64,000 nucleotides of DNA from M30B53 sp964600785 (GTDB lineage: Bacteria > Planctomycetota > Planctomycetia > Pirellulales > UBA1268): NCBI GenBank assembly GCA_964600785.1, contig CAZRKH010000010.1:1-64000 (forward strand). The letters are read 5' to 3'. Within the stretch, counting starts at the first letter, position 1. Every line of letters begins with the position of its first letter. Below are positions 27,431 to 35,927 of this stretch, in pieces. Made by a program: the position numbers and the translations under genes. A model generated the notes under the pieces. That model ran no database searches and was not told the DNA's origin. It saw only the letters and a list, made by a program, of their open reading frames with translations.

Positions 27431-27700
27431 ATCGCGTAACTGCTTTTCTTGAAACGACTTGCTGCCGCTGCATGGGCTTGCATCGGGGCTTTGGCAGCCG
27501 ATCGCCGCTGCCGGGTGGATTTCGTTGGTTTGTTCCGCCTGTGCGGCCTCATTGCTTATGGGTCATCGGCGGTGTGGGGTTTTCGCATCCGCTGGGGGCT
27601 TCCGACCGCGATCTTTTCCGATCTCATCTGGGCTTTACCGGTTTTTCCGAGCTTTCTCATAGTCTCCCCGTTTTCCTTGTCTTTTTGTTCGCGTGTGTTT
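27431..27700 (+). repeat. Direct repeat copy 1 (270 bp, partner at 29244-29513)
   Basis: Begins ATCGCGTAACTGCTT and ends GCGTGTGTTT. It aligns without gaps to 29244-29513; I count 13 mismatches in 270 positions. It fills much of the gap between the anti-sigma gene stop (27375) and the first PEP-CTERM gene (27853). All three forward frames are open through its middle, but substitutions between copies change residues in every frame, so coding is unsupported. The remaining bases 27701-27852 hold no recognised gene. Confidence 0.95.
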
Positions 27701-27852
27701 TGGTTGTCGCTGCTCGAGCGCGAAACACCAAAGCCATGAACGCATGGCCGAGTGATACAAAAACCATGCCATTCGCCACCCGCACATTCAACAGGCCTGA
27801 TCGAGTCAATGAAGATGGGGAAGACGGGGAGTGGACCAAGGAAAAAATGAAA

Positions 27853-28947
27853 ATGACAAAATGTATTCGTTTCCAGCCTTTCCCGCGGCAACGCACGAAT
27901 GAGTCTTGCGGCAGATGGCATGTCCACCTGTCCCGCTGCTCAATGACTGTTGCCTTGCAATCTTTCACTGTTCTCATCAGCTTTCTTATTGTCCTGCCTG
28001 GTGCTTCAACCAATGCTGAAATCATAACGCATGTCAGCTTTGATGCGGCAGGGATCCCGGTAGACAGCACGGGGAATGTCACTTATTTCAACAGCGGTGC
28101 CACGTATAGCCAAACAACCGGAGCCATCGGGTCCGGTCGTGATCTTTCCGCGGCGGGCGAGTATGTCGGAATAACGGCTGGCGCCGCCGCATTGAATCGC
28201 ATGGGCGATGTGGACAACGAATCGGGTTTAACAGTCAGTATATGGATCAAGGGCACGTCGACGTCCGGGCAGATTTTTTCCTCGGATGATGGTCGCACCT
28301 TTCAGTTTGAGGCAGCGAGCGATGGTCAAGTTCGGTATCGCATGGCAAACAGCTTTGTGAATGTGCTCAGCGGGCCGCTGAATGCTCCTTTGGCGAGCTC
28401 GGATGGATGGCATCAGATGTTGCTGACGGCGGATTTTGCGAGTACCAGTGAAAACGTGCATGTCTACCTGGACGGCACACTGCTCAGCACTCTCGATCGG
28501 GATTTTGCTGCCAATGGCGAGTTTATTCCAGATGGCGGTTCAAACATCCGATTTAAATTGGGGGTGGACCGCAGGACCCCCACCTACTTGTCGGGGTCGG
28601 CTGACATCTCGTACGACGACATGGCGATTTGGGTCAATCCCTTAACGACGGCGCAGGCGGTATCCCTCTACAATTTAGGCATTACCCAAGGTTTTTCCGT
28701 GAATGCCTACGACGCCCAGCGACTCTGGGACCATTTTAACCTTGGCGCTGGTGCTGGTTCTATTACGGCTGGCAACCAGACCTGGGTCTATACTACCGGT
28801 CTGACCGGAGATCCCGGTACGTTTGACGGTAGTGCCATCATCCTGGATGAGTTGGGAAATGGTATGGTGGCGGTCCCCGAACCGGGTTCCCTGGCGATGT
28901 TGTTGGTCGGATTAGCCGCGATTGCTCGCACTGCGAAATATCGGTAA
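27853..28947 (+). CDS. LamG-domain PEP-CTERM exported protein
   Basis: From ATG 27853 (AAGGA ten bases upstream) 364 residues; the secretion signal may really start at Met 27943, whose following segment is LQSFTVLISFLIVLPGASTN. The mature part is a LamG/concanavalin-like domain: SFDAAGIPVDSTGNVTYFNS, LTVSIWIKGTSTSGQIFSSD, DGWHQMLLTADF, VHVYLDGTLLSTLD and YDDMAIWVNPLTTAQAVSLY. The C-terminus is VPEPGSLAMLLVGLAAIART then AKYR, a complete PEP-CTERM signal. Codon usage is more AT-rich than the flanking genes (TTT, ATT, GAT, TTG frequent), which suggests transfer. It lies downstream of the ECF/anti-sigma pair and of repeat copy 1. Confidence 0.8.
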   Translation: MTKCIRFQPFPRQRTNESCGRWHVHLSRCSMTVALQSFTVLISFLIVLPGASTNAEIITHVSFDAAGIPVDSTGNVTYFNSGATYSQTTGAIGSGRDLSAAGEYVGITAGAAALNRMGDVDNESGLTVSIWIKGTSTSGQIFSSDDGRTFQFEAASDGQVRYRMANSFVNVLSGPLNAPLASSDGWHQMLLTADFASTSENVHVYLDGTLLSTLDRDFAANGEFIPDGGSNIRFKLGVDRRTPTYLSGSADISYDDMAIWVNPLTTAQAVSLYNLGITQGFSVNAYDAQRLWDHFNLGAGAGSITAGNQTWVYTTGLTGDPGTFDGSAIILDELGNGMVAVPEPGSLAMLLVGLAAIARTAKYR

Positions 28948-29019
28948 TGATGTTCTGTTTTGGAAATTCTGATTCAATCGGTATGAAGGTCGCATGCCCA
29001 GAGGGCAAGGAGACTTTCA

Positions 29020-29197
29020 ATGGCGGCAAGACGACGGAAGAAACACCGTTTCAACGTGCTGGCTGCCAAACTCCGCGACATGGACGCGATATGCAACGCC
29101 GCCAGGGCTTTCGCGGAAGTACTTCAGGCCCTTGAATGACGGCGAGTCGATGCTCGAGCGGTGGCAGGCTCAGAAAAGGAGCGTGAGGTGCCAGTAG
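29020..29197 (+). pseudogene. Small basic ORF with strong ribosome site, apparently frameshifted
   Basis: AAGGAG at 29007-29012 sits seven bases before ATG 29020. The 39-residue product starts MAARRRKKHRFNVLAAKLRD and ends AFAEVLQALE, with a stop at 29137-29139. The +1 frame continues in similar charged style (LNDGESMLERWQAQKRSVRC) to 29197. This suggests one longer helical protein broken by a frameshift. I recognise no family. It lies between the two PEP-CTERM genes, upstream of repeat copy 2. Confidence 0.4.
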
Positions 29198-29243
29198 GCC
29201 AAGCGGCTGGGGCACTTCGAGGATGAGAACCGGCATCGGCGGC

Positions 29244-29513
29244 ATCGCGTAACTGCTTGTCTTGAAACGGCTTGCTGCCGCTGCATGGGCTTGCCTGGGG
29301 GCTTTGGCAACCGATCGCCGCTACCGGGTGGATTTCGTTGGTTTGTTCCGCCTGTGCGGGCTCACTGCCAATGGGTCATCGGCGGTGTGGGGTTTTCGCA
29401 TCCGCTGGGGGCTTCCGACCGCGATCTTTTCCGATCTCATCTGGGCTTTTCCGGTTTTTCCGAGCTTTCTCATAGTCTCCCTGTTTTCCTTGTGTTTTTG
29501 TTCGCGTGTGTTT
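29244..29513 (+). repeat. Direct repeat copy 2 (270 bp, partner at 27431-27700)
   Basis: Same length and order as copy 1 with no indels. It ends six bases before the start codon of the second PEP-CTERM gene, whereas copy 1 ends about 150 bases before its gene. Sequence similarity stops abruptly after GCGTGTGTTT in both. The ribosome binding region of the downstream gene therefore lies in or at the edge of the repeat. Confidence 0.95.
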
Positions 29514-29519
29514 ATCCCC

Positions 29520-30593
29520 ATGAAGATAACGACATTATCCCTCATGGCGCTGTGCCTGGCCGCAACGTCCTTTCCGCTGTCTGCTGCAACTTGGACCGGA
29601 ACGATCGCCAATTGGACAGGTGACAGCTGGGGGTTATCCGGTGATTACCCGGGTAGTGCGACATCACCGGATAATACTGGTCTCATCCAGGGCACCAACG
29701 CCAATGTCACCCTTGACACGCAGCTTTCATCACAGCTTGGTACCGTAAGAATCATTGGGAGTTCAACCTTGACCGTCGATACCGGTGGCGAGATGGAGCT
29801 TGGGGCAAGCACTGAGTTGGATTTTCGTAATGCAACACTGAATGTTTCTGGTGGCAATGTCAGGGTGTTGCACAATGTGACGTTTGGAAGATGGAACGGT
29901 GCTACTGAAGAATCCCAACTTCACGTAAGTTCCGGGGTCTTTGACTACGGGGCTTCTCCAGGAAGCGGACGGTTATTTAATCTCCGGAACAATAGTAATG
30001 CAGGAACCGGCAGCATCTCCGTGAGCGGCAGCGGAACCTTCCAGGCATCGAATGGCGGATTGTTTACACATGCAAACTTGAAGGATGTTACGCTCAGCCT
30101 CTCCGGCTCAGCCACCTTCGATCTGGTGGGTGCCAGTGCCAGCTCCACATGGGATATGGCCGGTGATACGGGGATCCCCGGGCTGTCGCATACATTATCT
30201 GTTTCGGGAAGCTTAGTCACGGCGGAAGCCGGAGGACTGAATGCCTATGCCACGGACAGCGATCAACAGGCCCTCATTAAGTTCATCGCCGATGGTTCCG
30301 GGTTTAGTACCTTCTCTGTCGGAACCCTCAACCTGAGTGGTGGGGCCAAAGCGGCGGATCTGGAAGTGGATGTGGCCGGATTGGGTGCGGGCACTTACGA
30401 TTTGTTCAGCTACACCACCCTGTCAGGTTCAGCTTTTAACAGCGTGACCATTCTCAAAGGTAATGGAACGATTGATTATGGCACTGGCAGCTCGGATACA
30501 GTATCAATAACGGTCGTTCCCGAGCCTTCGACCCTGGCGTTGTTTGGGATGGCGGGTGCGGCGGCGCTGATTGCCTTCCGCCGTCGATGGTGA
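29520..30593 (+). CDS. PEP-CTERM exported autotransporter-like repeat protein
   Basis: 357 residues from ATG 29520. Signal peptide TLSLMALCLAATSFPLSA is followed by a Ser/Thr/Gly-rich beta-helix-like body with regularly spaced short strands (NANVTLDTQLSSQLGTVRII, SSTLTVDTGGEMELGAS, ATLNVSGGNVRVLHNVTFG). This is the style of autotransporter-associated beta-strand repeats. The end is VPEPSTLALFGMAGAAALIA then FRRRW. Like its neighbour, it is AT-richer than the flanks. A longer in-frame version starting inside the repeat (29262) is rejected because the natural signal peptide starts at 29520. Confidence 0.8.
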   Translation: MKITTLSLMALCLAATSFPLSAATWTGTIANWTGDSWGLSGDYPGSATSPDNTGLIQGTNANVTLDTQLSSQLGTVRIIGSSTLTVDTGGEMELGASTELDFRNATLNVSGGNVRVLHNVTFGRWNGATEESQLHVSSGVFDYGASPGSGRLFNLRNNSNAGTGSISVSGSGTFQASNGGLFTHANLKDVTLSLSGSATFDLVGASASSTWDMAGDTGIPGLSHTLSVSGSLVTAEAGGLNAYATDSDQQALIKFIADGSGFSTFSVGTLNLSGGAKAADLEVDVAGLGAGTYDLFSYTTLSGSAFNSVTILKGNGTIDYGTGSSDTVSITVVPEPSTLALFGMAGAAALIAFRRRW

Positions 30594-30984
30594 CCGCTGT
30601 CCTGGCGGATTACCCAACCGCTTGCCTTACCCCCGGATGAGAACTCATTTTCCTGAAATTGGCAGAAGAAAATCAGAAGCTGAATACTGGCCCATCACTC
30701 CCGCTCGTTCACCTTTTTCACCGCCGTAGCATGTGATCACGGTCACCAGCTGTGGATCGGACTGGTCGCGAGAGCACTCGGTCCGCCGGGGTTGTGGCCG
30801 GCGACCGGGTTTCTGGGCCTTGTCACTCAGTCGGCTGTGGTGGGGGCCTGCAGTGAGCAATATCGCGGCAGGCTGAAGGAGCGGCACACGTCTTTTCCAC
30901 TCGCGGCTGACGGGTCGTTCGTCAGTCGGGAGATAGCCATAAAATCGGTGGCAATGCGGCATGCCGCCGGTTGTGGCGAAACGC
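30594..30984. other. Intergenic region without recognised gene
   Basis: Gap between the second PEP-CTERM gene and the MscS gene. Short open frames exist on both strands, but none has a family signature or a convincing ribosome site. It probably marks the right edge of the AT-richer island, since composition returns to the chromosomal level here. Confidence 0.5.
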
Positions 30985-32337
30985 CTAGGCGTCTCCGCCG
31001 GCGCGGTAGAGGTGGACGTCGTGCTGTGGAAAGGGAATCGACACGCCCTCGGCGTCGAAGGCCTTCTTCACCGCCGCGGTCAGATCCCAGAAGACATCCC
31101 AGTAGTTGGCACCCTTCGTCCAGGGCCGGACGACGAAGTTGACCGACGAGTCGGCCAGTTCATTGAGCTTGATCGTGGGTGCCGGATCGGAAAGCACCAG
31201 CGGATGCTCCTTGACCACCCGCTCGAGAATCGCCTGCGCCTTGTCGATGTCGTCGTCGTAGCCGATCCCGAAGGTGAGGTCGACGCGGCGGGTGTCGCTG
31301 GCGGTGGCGTTGGTGATCGTGTCGCCGCCGATCTTGCCGTTGGGGACGATCATCACCTTGTTGTCGAAAGTGCGGATCGTGGTCGAGAGCATGTTCATCG
31401 AGTCGACGATCCCGCTCACACCCCCGGCATCGATCACGTCACCCACGTCGAAGGGCCGGTAGGCGAGGATCAGCAGCCCCTGGGCAAAGTTGGCCAACGT
31501 GCCCTGCAGGGCCAGGCCGATGACGAAAGCCGCCCCGCCGATCAGGGCCAGCAGGGGGTTGATGTTGACCTCCAACGCCGAAAGGGCGACCACCGTGCCC
31601 ACCAGCACCGTCGCCTGCCGCACGAAATTGACCAGGAACGTCCGCAGCAGCGACGACGCCCCCCTGACCCTGGCTACGGCCTGGCCGGTCAGGCTTGCGA
31701 GGATCTTGGAGAGGATCCAGAAGCCCGCGAAGATCGCCACGAACTTGATGATGTTCCAGGCCCAGCGGATGCCGCCTTGTTCGGAAAATGCCCAGTTGTT
31801 GAGGGTGGCGATCGCGGCCGAGGCGTCCTTGACGTCGACCTCGAGGCCGCTGACGGCATTGGAATAGAGCCTGAACTCGGCCGGGTCACCCCCCTTCTTC
31901 TCCCATTCGTCGAGCACCGCCCGGAGATGGTCGACGAGGATCGTCCGCTCCTCCTGGAGATTGTTGAGGGTGAGAATCGCGTCCGCCGGAGGTTCGCGAT
32001 CAGCGTCATCGCGGGCCTGGGCCGTCTCGATGCGGAGGCTCGAGATCTCGGCGACCTTGGCCTTGAGCTTGTCTCGCCAGGCGGTTGCTTCCGCGGCAAG
32101 TTCCTCCTTGGTCAGGGGCCGCAGCAAGAGCCGCAGTTCGTCGTGGGAGGAGGCCTGCTCGTGGGTCGTTGCCTGCGGTCCCTCGGCATCCTCGCCGCGG
32201 GCGGCTTCGAGGCCGGTGGCAGAGGCAGCCAGCAACATCACGCCCGCTGCCAGCACGCCGGTGAGCCGCGTGCGGCGTGCCGTCAAAGAACGATCAATCG
32301 CACGATCGAGCCGGGGAGTGGAAGTGCCTGCGACCAC
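30985..32337 (-). CDS. MscS-family mechanosensitive channel with long periplasmic N-terminus
   Basis: 450 residues from GTG 32337, chosen because AAAGGAG lies seven bases upstream. The open frame to 32511 has no such site. A signal peptide (LTGVLAAGVMLLAASATGLE) is followed by a charged, coiled-coil-like region (residues ~45-140). Membrane helices follow near IIKFVAIFAGFWILSKIL and ATVLVGTVVALSALEVNINP, then the pore helix LLALIGGAAFVIGLALQGTL with Gly/Ala packing. The cytoplasmic beta-domain (YRPFDVGDVIDAGGVSGIVD, VPNGKIGGDTITNATA) completes the protein. Role: emergency solute release under hypo-osmotic shock. Confidence 0.9.
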   Translation of the reverse strand: MVAGTSTPRLDRAIDRSLTARRTRLTGVLAAGVMLLAASATGLEAARGEDAEGPQATTHEQASSHDELRLLLRPLTKEELAAEATAWRDKLKAKVAEISSLRIETAQARDDADREPPADAILTLNNLQEERTILVDHLRAVLDEWEKKGGDPAEFRLYSNAVSGLEVDVKDASAAIATLNNWAFSEQGGIRWAWNIIKFVAIFAGFWILSKILASLTGQAVARVRGASSLLRTFLVNFVRQATVLVGTVVALSALEVNINPLLALIGGAAFVIGLALQGTLANFAQGLLILAYRPFDVGDVIDAGGVSGIVDSMNMLSTTIRTFDNKVMIVPNGKIGGDTITNATASDTRRVDLTFGIGYDDDIDKAQAILERVVKEHPLVLSDPAPTIKLNELADSSVNFVVRPWTKGANYWDVFWDLTAAVKKAFDAEGVSIPFPQHDVHLYRAGGDA

Positions 32338-32494
32338 GTGGATGCTCCTTTGCGTTTCCCAAACGAACGGGTGAATGAGCCGGCGAAAAAACAGTGGGGG
32401 CTGGAAAGGGCCGGGGATCGTGGGTATCTCACGAGAGCGGGAAATGATTGTCAAGCAACCCTCAGCAGAGCGGCCGGTTTTCGGCCGGAAAATC

Positions 32495-33493
32495 ATGAAA
32501 ACCCCCGGCATTCATCAGCGGCGGCCCTCACGAATCGACCCGCGGCCGGTCGCAATCGGACGCCGGAGCCTGCTGGCGGCGACTGCAGCTGCGGGGCTCG
32601 CCGGAAGCCGGGGCTGGGCCAAGGATCCGGCCGCGGCGGTCGCCGAGGCTCCCGCGGGCTACCCCACGCCGCCGGAGCCGAAGCGGGGCCTGCTCTTCTC
32701 CTGCAAGTACGGCATGACCAAGGGTCCATCGCTCGAGGCCAGGCTGACCGCGGCCCGCGAAGCGGGCATGGACGGCGTCGATTTCGACGACGCGGCGTCG
32801 GTCAGCCCGGGGGAGCTGCGGGCTGCCGCCGATGCCACCGGCGTGTTTATCCACGGGGCGATCAATCACACCCACTGGAAACAACGGCTTTCGGCAGAGG
32901 ATCCGGCGATGCGGGCCACGGCCCTGGCCAACCTCGAGCACTGCCTGCGGGTCTCGCATGCTGCTGGTGGCAGCGGCGTCTTGATCGTGATCGGCACCGC
33001 CGCTGACGGGCCGGAGGGCCCGGCGAGAGCCCGAGAGGAGATCAAAAAGGCGATTCCCCTGGCCGCGGCTCTGGGCCAGCCGATCCTCTTTGAGAATGTC
33101 TGGAACGGACTCTTCTACGAGGACGACGGGCCGCGAGACCAATCAGCCAAGCCCTGGGCCGACTACATCGACAGTTTTGAGAGCCCCTGGGTGGGGGCCT
33201 TTTTCGATCTTGGCAACCATGCCCGCTACGGCGATGTGGCTCAATGGGTGCGGGAGCTGGGCCGGAGGATCGTGAAGCTCGACATCAAGGGCTATTCCAA
33301 CGCCAAGGGCGATGCCGAGGGGAAGTGGAAGGGCTTTGTCGATATCACCGCCGGCGACATCGACTGGCAGAGCGTGCGAGCGGCCCTCGGCGAGATCGGC
33401 TTCACCGGCTGGGTGTCGGCCGAGGGCGGCGGCGGCGACGTGCCACGCCTCAAGGACGTGCTCGCCCAGATGCGGGAAGCCCTCATCGGCTAA
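32495..33493 (+). CDS. Tat-exported hydroxypyruvate-isomerase-like TIM-barrel protein
   Basis: 332 residues from ATG 32495. A twin-arginine leader (IGRRSLLAATAAAGLAGSRG) precedes an AP-endonuclease-2/sugar phosphate isomerase fold. Landmarks are LEARLTAAREAGMDGVDFDD, VFIHGAINHTHWKQ, ILFENVWNGLFYED, WVGAFFDLGNHARYGDVAQW, VKLDIKGYSN and WVSAEGGGGDV. The Glu, Asp, His and Glu residues in these motifs fit the metal-binding ring of the fold. Substrate unknown; Tat export suggests folding with a metal before secretion. Divergent from the MscS gene. The frame extends upstream to 32375. Confidence 0.78.
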   Translation: MKTPGIHQRRPSRIDPRPVAIGRRSLLAATAAAGLAGSRGWAKDPAAAVAEAPAGYPTPPEPKRGLLFSCKYGMTKGPSLEARLTAAREAGMDGVDFDDAASVSPGELRAAADATGVFIHGAINHTHWKQRLSAEDPAMRATALANLEHCLRVSHAAGGSGVLIVIGTAADGPEGPARAREEIKKAIPLAAALGQPILFENVWNGLFYEDDGPRDQSAKPWADYIDSFESPWVGAFFDLGNHARYGDVAQWVRELGRRIVKLDIKGYSNAKGDAEGKWKGFVDITAGDIDWQSVRAALGEIGFTGWVSAEGGGGDVPRLKDVLAQMREALIG

Positions 33494-33644
33494 GCACCCC
33501 CCTAAAAAAATGGGGACGGGAGCGATTTTTCGCCGCAGGCGTTGCGGCCGCTGCGTCGAGTTCGCCCGCCGCAGTGAGGCCGACCGCGATTGCGGCGGTG
33601 GACAACAGGCGTGCCGTGGGCAGTCGCCATGACTCAGGCATCAT
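33483..33644 (-). CDS. Short secreted-protein-like ORF after xseB, possibly truncated
   Basis: 53 codons from ATG 33644 (33641 also possible), overlapping the xseB stop. The start LPTARLLSTAAIAVGLTAAG resembles a signal peptide, followed by ELDAAAATPAAKNR. The frame then runs into low-complexity sequence (CCCCATTTTTTTAGGGGGG on this strand) and ends. It could be the remnant of a longer exported protein or chance. No family recognised. Confidence 0.3.
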   Translation of the reverse strand: MMPESWRLPTARLLSTAAIAVGLTAAGELDAAAATPAAKNRSRPHFFRGVLSR

Positions 33645-33936
33645 CGTCATGCTCCTCGTCGCTGGTATCGTCGACTCGGGGCTCGCCATCGATTGCCTCT
33701 TTGTGTCGCTCAAGTTCCTCAAAGACCGTCGTGATCTCCTGCCGGGTGGCCTTGAGCGTGGCATGCATCGACATGATCAACGCCGCCGCCTCGCGGGCCT
33801 CGCCGGCAAGCTCGTCCATCGGTGTCTCGGAGTTGTCGAGACGGATGAGAATCTCATCGAGCCTGGCCTCCTTCTCCTCGTAGGAAAGCTGCTCCACTTC
33901 GGGGGCGGCGGGTTGCTTGGCGGCTCGTTTGGCCAT
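33634..33936 (-). CDS. xseB: Exodeoxyribonuclease VII small subunit
   Basis: 100 residues. The helical hairpin motif (LSYEEKEARLDEILIRLDN, MDELAGEAREAAALIMSMHA, EELERHKEAI) is typical of XseB, which forms the small coiled subunits of exonuclease VII. An acidic C-terminal tail (DDTSDEEHDDDA) is added. It starts two bases after the xseA stop on the same strand, the usual arrangement. Confidence 0.88.
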   Translation of the reverse strand: MAKRAAKQPAAPEVEQLSYEEKEARLDEILIRLDNSETPMDELAGEAREAAALIMSMHATLKATRQEITTVFEELERHKEAIDGEPRVDDTSDEEHDDDA

Positions 33937-33938
33937 GT

Positions 33939-35444
33939 TCAGTCCTCCGGCGAATCCTGCGGGGGTGATGAAGCCGGGCCGTCACCGGCTCCGGTGGTGA
34001 CATCGCTGACGATGCTCGTGAGTCTCCCATCCGACAGGCGGGTGACAAGGGTTTCGCCCACCGCAACACCCTCGACCGAACTGATCGGCCGACCGGTAGC
34101 GTCGAGTGTGAGGCTGTAGCCACGGCGCAGGATTCGCTCGGGCCTGAGCGACTCGAGCCTTGCCGAGCGGCCGGCGAGGGCTGTCTCGGCTCGCGTAACG
34201 AGCTGCCGGTAACGGGTCTCTCGCAGCCGGCCGGCAAGGTTCTCGAGCCGACGGACGCGGGCTTCGATCGATCGTGCCGCGGCACCGCTCCCGGCCTCGG
34301 CGGCACGGTCAAGACGGCCGCGGCAGTCGGTGATCCGGTGGCCGGCAGCAGACCGCACGCCCGTGGCTCGCTCAGCCAGTCGGCTCTCGCGGCCGAGCGT
34401 GCTCTGCCAGGCCGCGGCCCGAAGACGGGCGAGATGGCCGAGCAGCTCGCTCTGGGCAAGCGTCTGGGCCTTGCGGAGCCCCTGCAGGAATCCCTGGCGA
34501 TTGCGGTCGAGACTGCGGGCGGCCAGGTCGATCGGCCGACGGACGAGGTTGTCGAGCCGCTCAGCGGCCGTCACCAGCCGGTCGTCGAGACCCCGGAGAG
34601 TGGACACGATCGCCTCGGCTACCGCCGTGGGTGTCTTGAAGGAGCTGTGGGCCACCTGGTCGGGCACGCCGGAGTCGATCTCGTGGCCGATACCGACCCA
34701 GACCGGCACCGGCATCGTGGCGATCGAACGGGCCACCGACTCGTTGTCAAACCAGGCCAGGTCAACCGGCGATCCGCCCCCGCGGACGATCGCCACGAGG
34801 TCCAGCGGTAGCCGCGAGAGGGCCGCCAAGGCCGCGAGCACCTCGGCTTCGAGAGCCTCACCCTGCATCGCGGCCGACGCGAGCACCACGCGAAAGCCGT
34901 AGGGACTTTCCGCGAGCGTTCGCAGGAAGTCGTTGGCCGCCGCGGAGTCGGCAGCGGTCACCAGGCCGATCGCCAGCGGGGCCGCCGGCAGCTCGAGCAG
35001 CCCGTTGGCCTCCAGCAGCCCCTCGGCGGCAAGCCGCTCGAGGATCAGCCGCCGGTTGCGGTCGATGTGGGCCTCGCCGAACGACGGATCGACATCGTGG
35101 ACCTGCAGCGAGAGCCCGTGCACCTCGTGATAGGCCACCGAGGCGAGCACGCAGATTTCGCGGTTGCCTGCGAGCACGTCGGCAGTCCCGGCAAGTTCGA
35201 GCTTGCGGCGGATCCCAACCAGGCTGCTCCGCCAGATGACGAGGTTCATCTTGGCGAGAGTGCGGCCGAGTTCGTCGAGGTCGAGCAGCTCGCCGTAGAA
35301 GTGGCCCGAGCGGGCCGGGCCGCGGGCGACGAGCTGGCCGCGAACCCAGAACCGCCGCGCCGTGACTTCCAGCAGCATGTCGCGGATTCGCCCGGTGACC
35401 GCCGCGAGGCGAAAGACCGTGGGCGGTCGCTCGGCGGTGCTCAT
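33939..35444 (-). CDS. xseA: Exodeoxyribonuclease VII large subunit
   Basis: 501 residues; single-strand-specific exonuclease with XseB. An N-terminal OB-fold region (TARRFWVRGQLVARGPARSG with HFYGELLD) is followed by the catalytic domain: LPLDLVAIVRGGGSPVDLAW, FDNESVARSIATMPVPVWVG, IGHEIDSGVPDQVAHSSFKT and PTAVAEAIV. A long coiled-coil segment follows with many Arg/Ala/Leu, then a C-terminal RGYSLTLDATGRPI strand. All catalytic landmarks are present. Confidence 0.94.
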   Translation of the reverse strand: MSTAERPPTVFRLAAVTGRIRDMLLEVTARRFWVRGQLVARGPARSGHFYGELLDLDELGRTLAKMNLVIWRSSLVGIRRKLELAGTADVLAGNREICVLASVAYHEVHGLSLQVHDVDPSFGEAHIDRNRRLILERLAAEGLLEANGLLELPAAPLAIGLVTAADSAAANDFLRTLAESPYGFRVVLASAAMQGEALEAEVLAALAALSRLPLDLVAIVRGGGSPVDLAWFDNESVARSIATMPVPVWVGIGHEIDSGVPDQVAHSSFKTPTAVAEAIVSTLRGLDDRLVTAAERLDNLVRRPIDLAARSLDRNRQGFLQGLRKAQTLAQSELLGHLARLRAAAWQSTLGRESRLAERATGVRSAAGHRITDCRGRLDRAAEAGSGAAARSIEARVRRLENLAGRLRETRYRQLVTRAETALAGRSARLESLRPERILRRGYSLTLDATGRPISSVEGVAVGETLVTRLSDGRLTSIVSDVTTGAGDGPASSPPQDSPED

Positions 35445-35927
35445 CAGCGACTGAAAACTCCGAAAACTCGCGGGGAAACCTGGCAGATTTTAGCGGATTG
35501 TCACAGCCACCACCGCGGGACTCGGTGGCAGGCGGGAAGCCTTGACGAAAAAGTGGCGCCAGCCGCTTGACGGCCGTCGGCAGAGCCTCTAGGTTATGCA
35601 ATCGATGTGCAAGTGAGTGGCGGTCGCGACAGTGCTGAGAGAAGTGCGTGGCTGCCAACTGGTACTACAGGAATCGCTCGTGACCGTATCGTGATCGCCG
35701 ATGCTGGTGGTCGTCAGACGCCCGGGTCTGACGGGTGTTTGTCAGACGCCCGGGTTTGATGGGTGTTTGTCAGACGCCCGGGTCTGACGGGCTTTCCGAT
35801 CTCTCCAGGTCACCTCTCAGCTCTCCGACTGCTTCATTGACCGTACGGCACGCGGTGCCGGCTGATGGTCGCAGAAGCCCGAGCGAACAGAGCACGCGAT
35901 CATGATGCGGCCCCCTCAGGCAGCAGC
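35445..35927. other. Intergenic region carrying tandem dyad repeats
   Basis: 483 bases between divergent xseA and the pseudopilin gene. It contains the three-unit repeat at 35713-35795. No gene was recognised. Upstream promoters of xseA and the pseudopilin must lie here. Confidence 0.7.
35713..35795. repeat. Three tandem 28-bp units with internal dyad
   Basis: Units start at 35713, 35741 and 35769 with a 28-base period. The core is GTCAGACGCCCGGGTCTGAC, with 7-base inverted arms (GTCAGAC / GTCTGAC) around CCCGGG; the middle unit has two changes (TTGAT for CTGAC). Each core is followed by GGGTGTTT or GGGCTTT. They are iteron- or operator-like, or short tandem hairpins. Confidence 0.92.

Noticed and set aside
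29262..29519. N-terminal extension of the second PEP-CTERM protein into the repeat
   Set aside because: The extension is the 270-bp repeat in one of three open frames; a proper signal peptide begins at 29520.
35713..35795. CRISPR array
   Set aside because: The 28-base units are directly adjacent with no spacers and only three copies; no cas gene is nearby.
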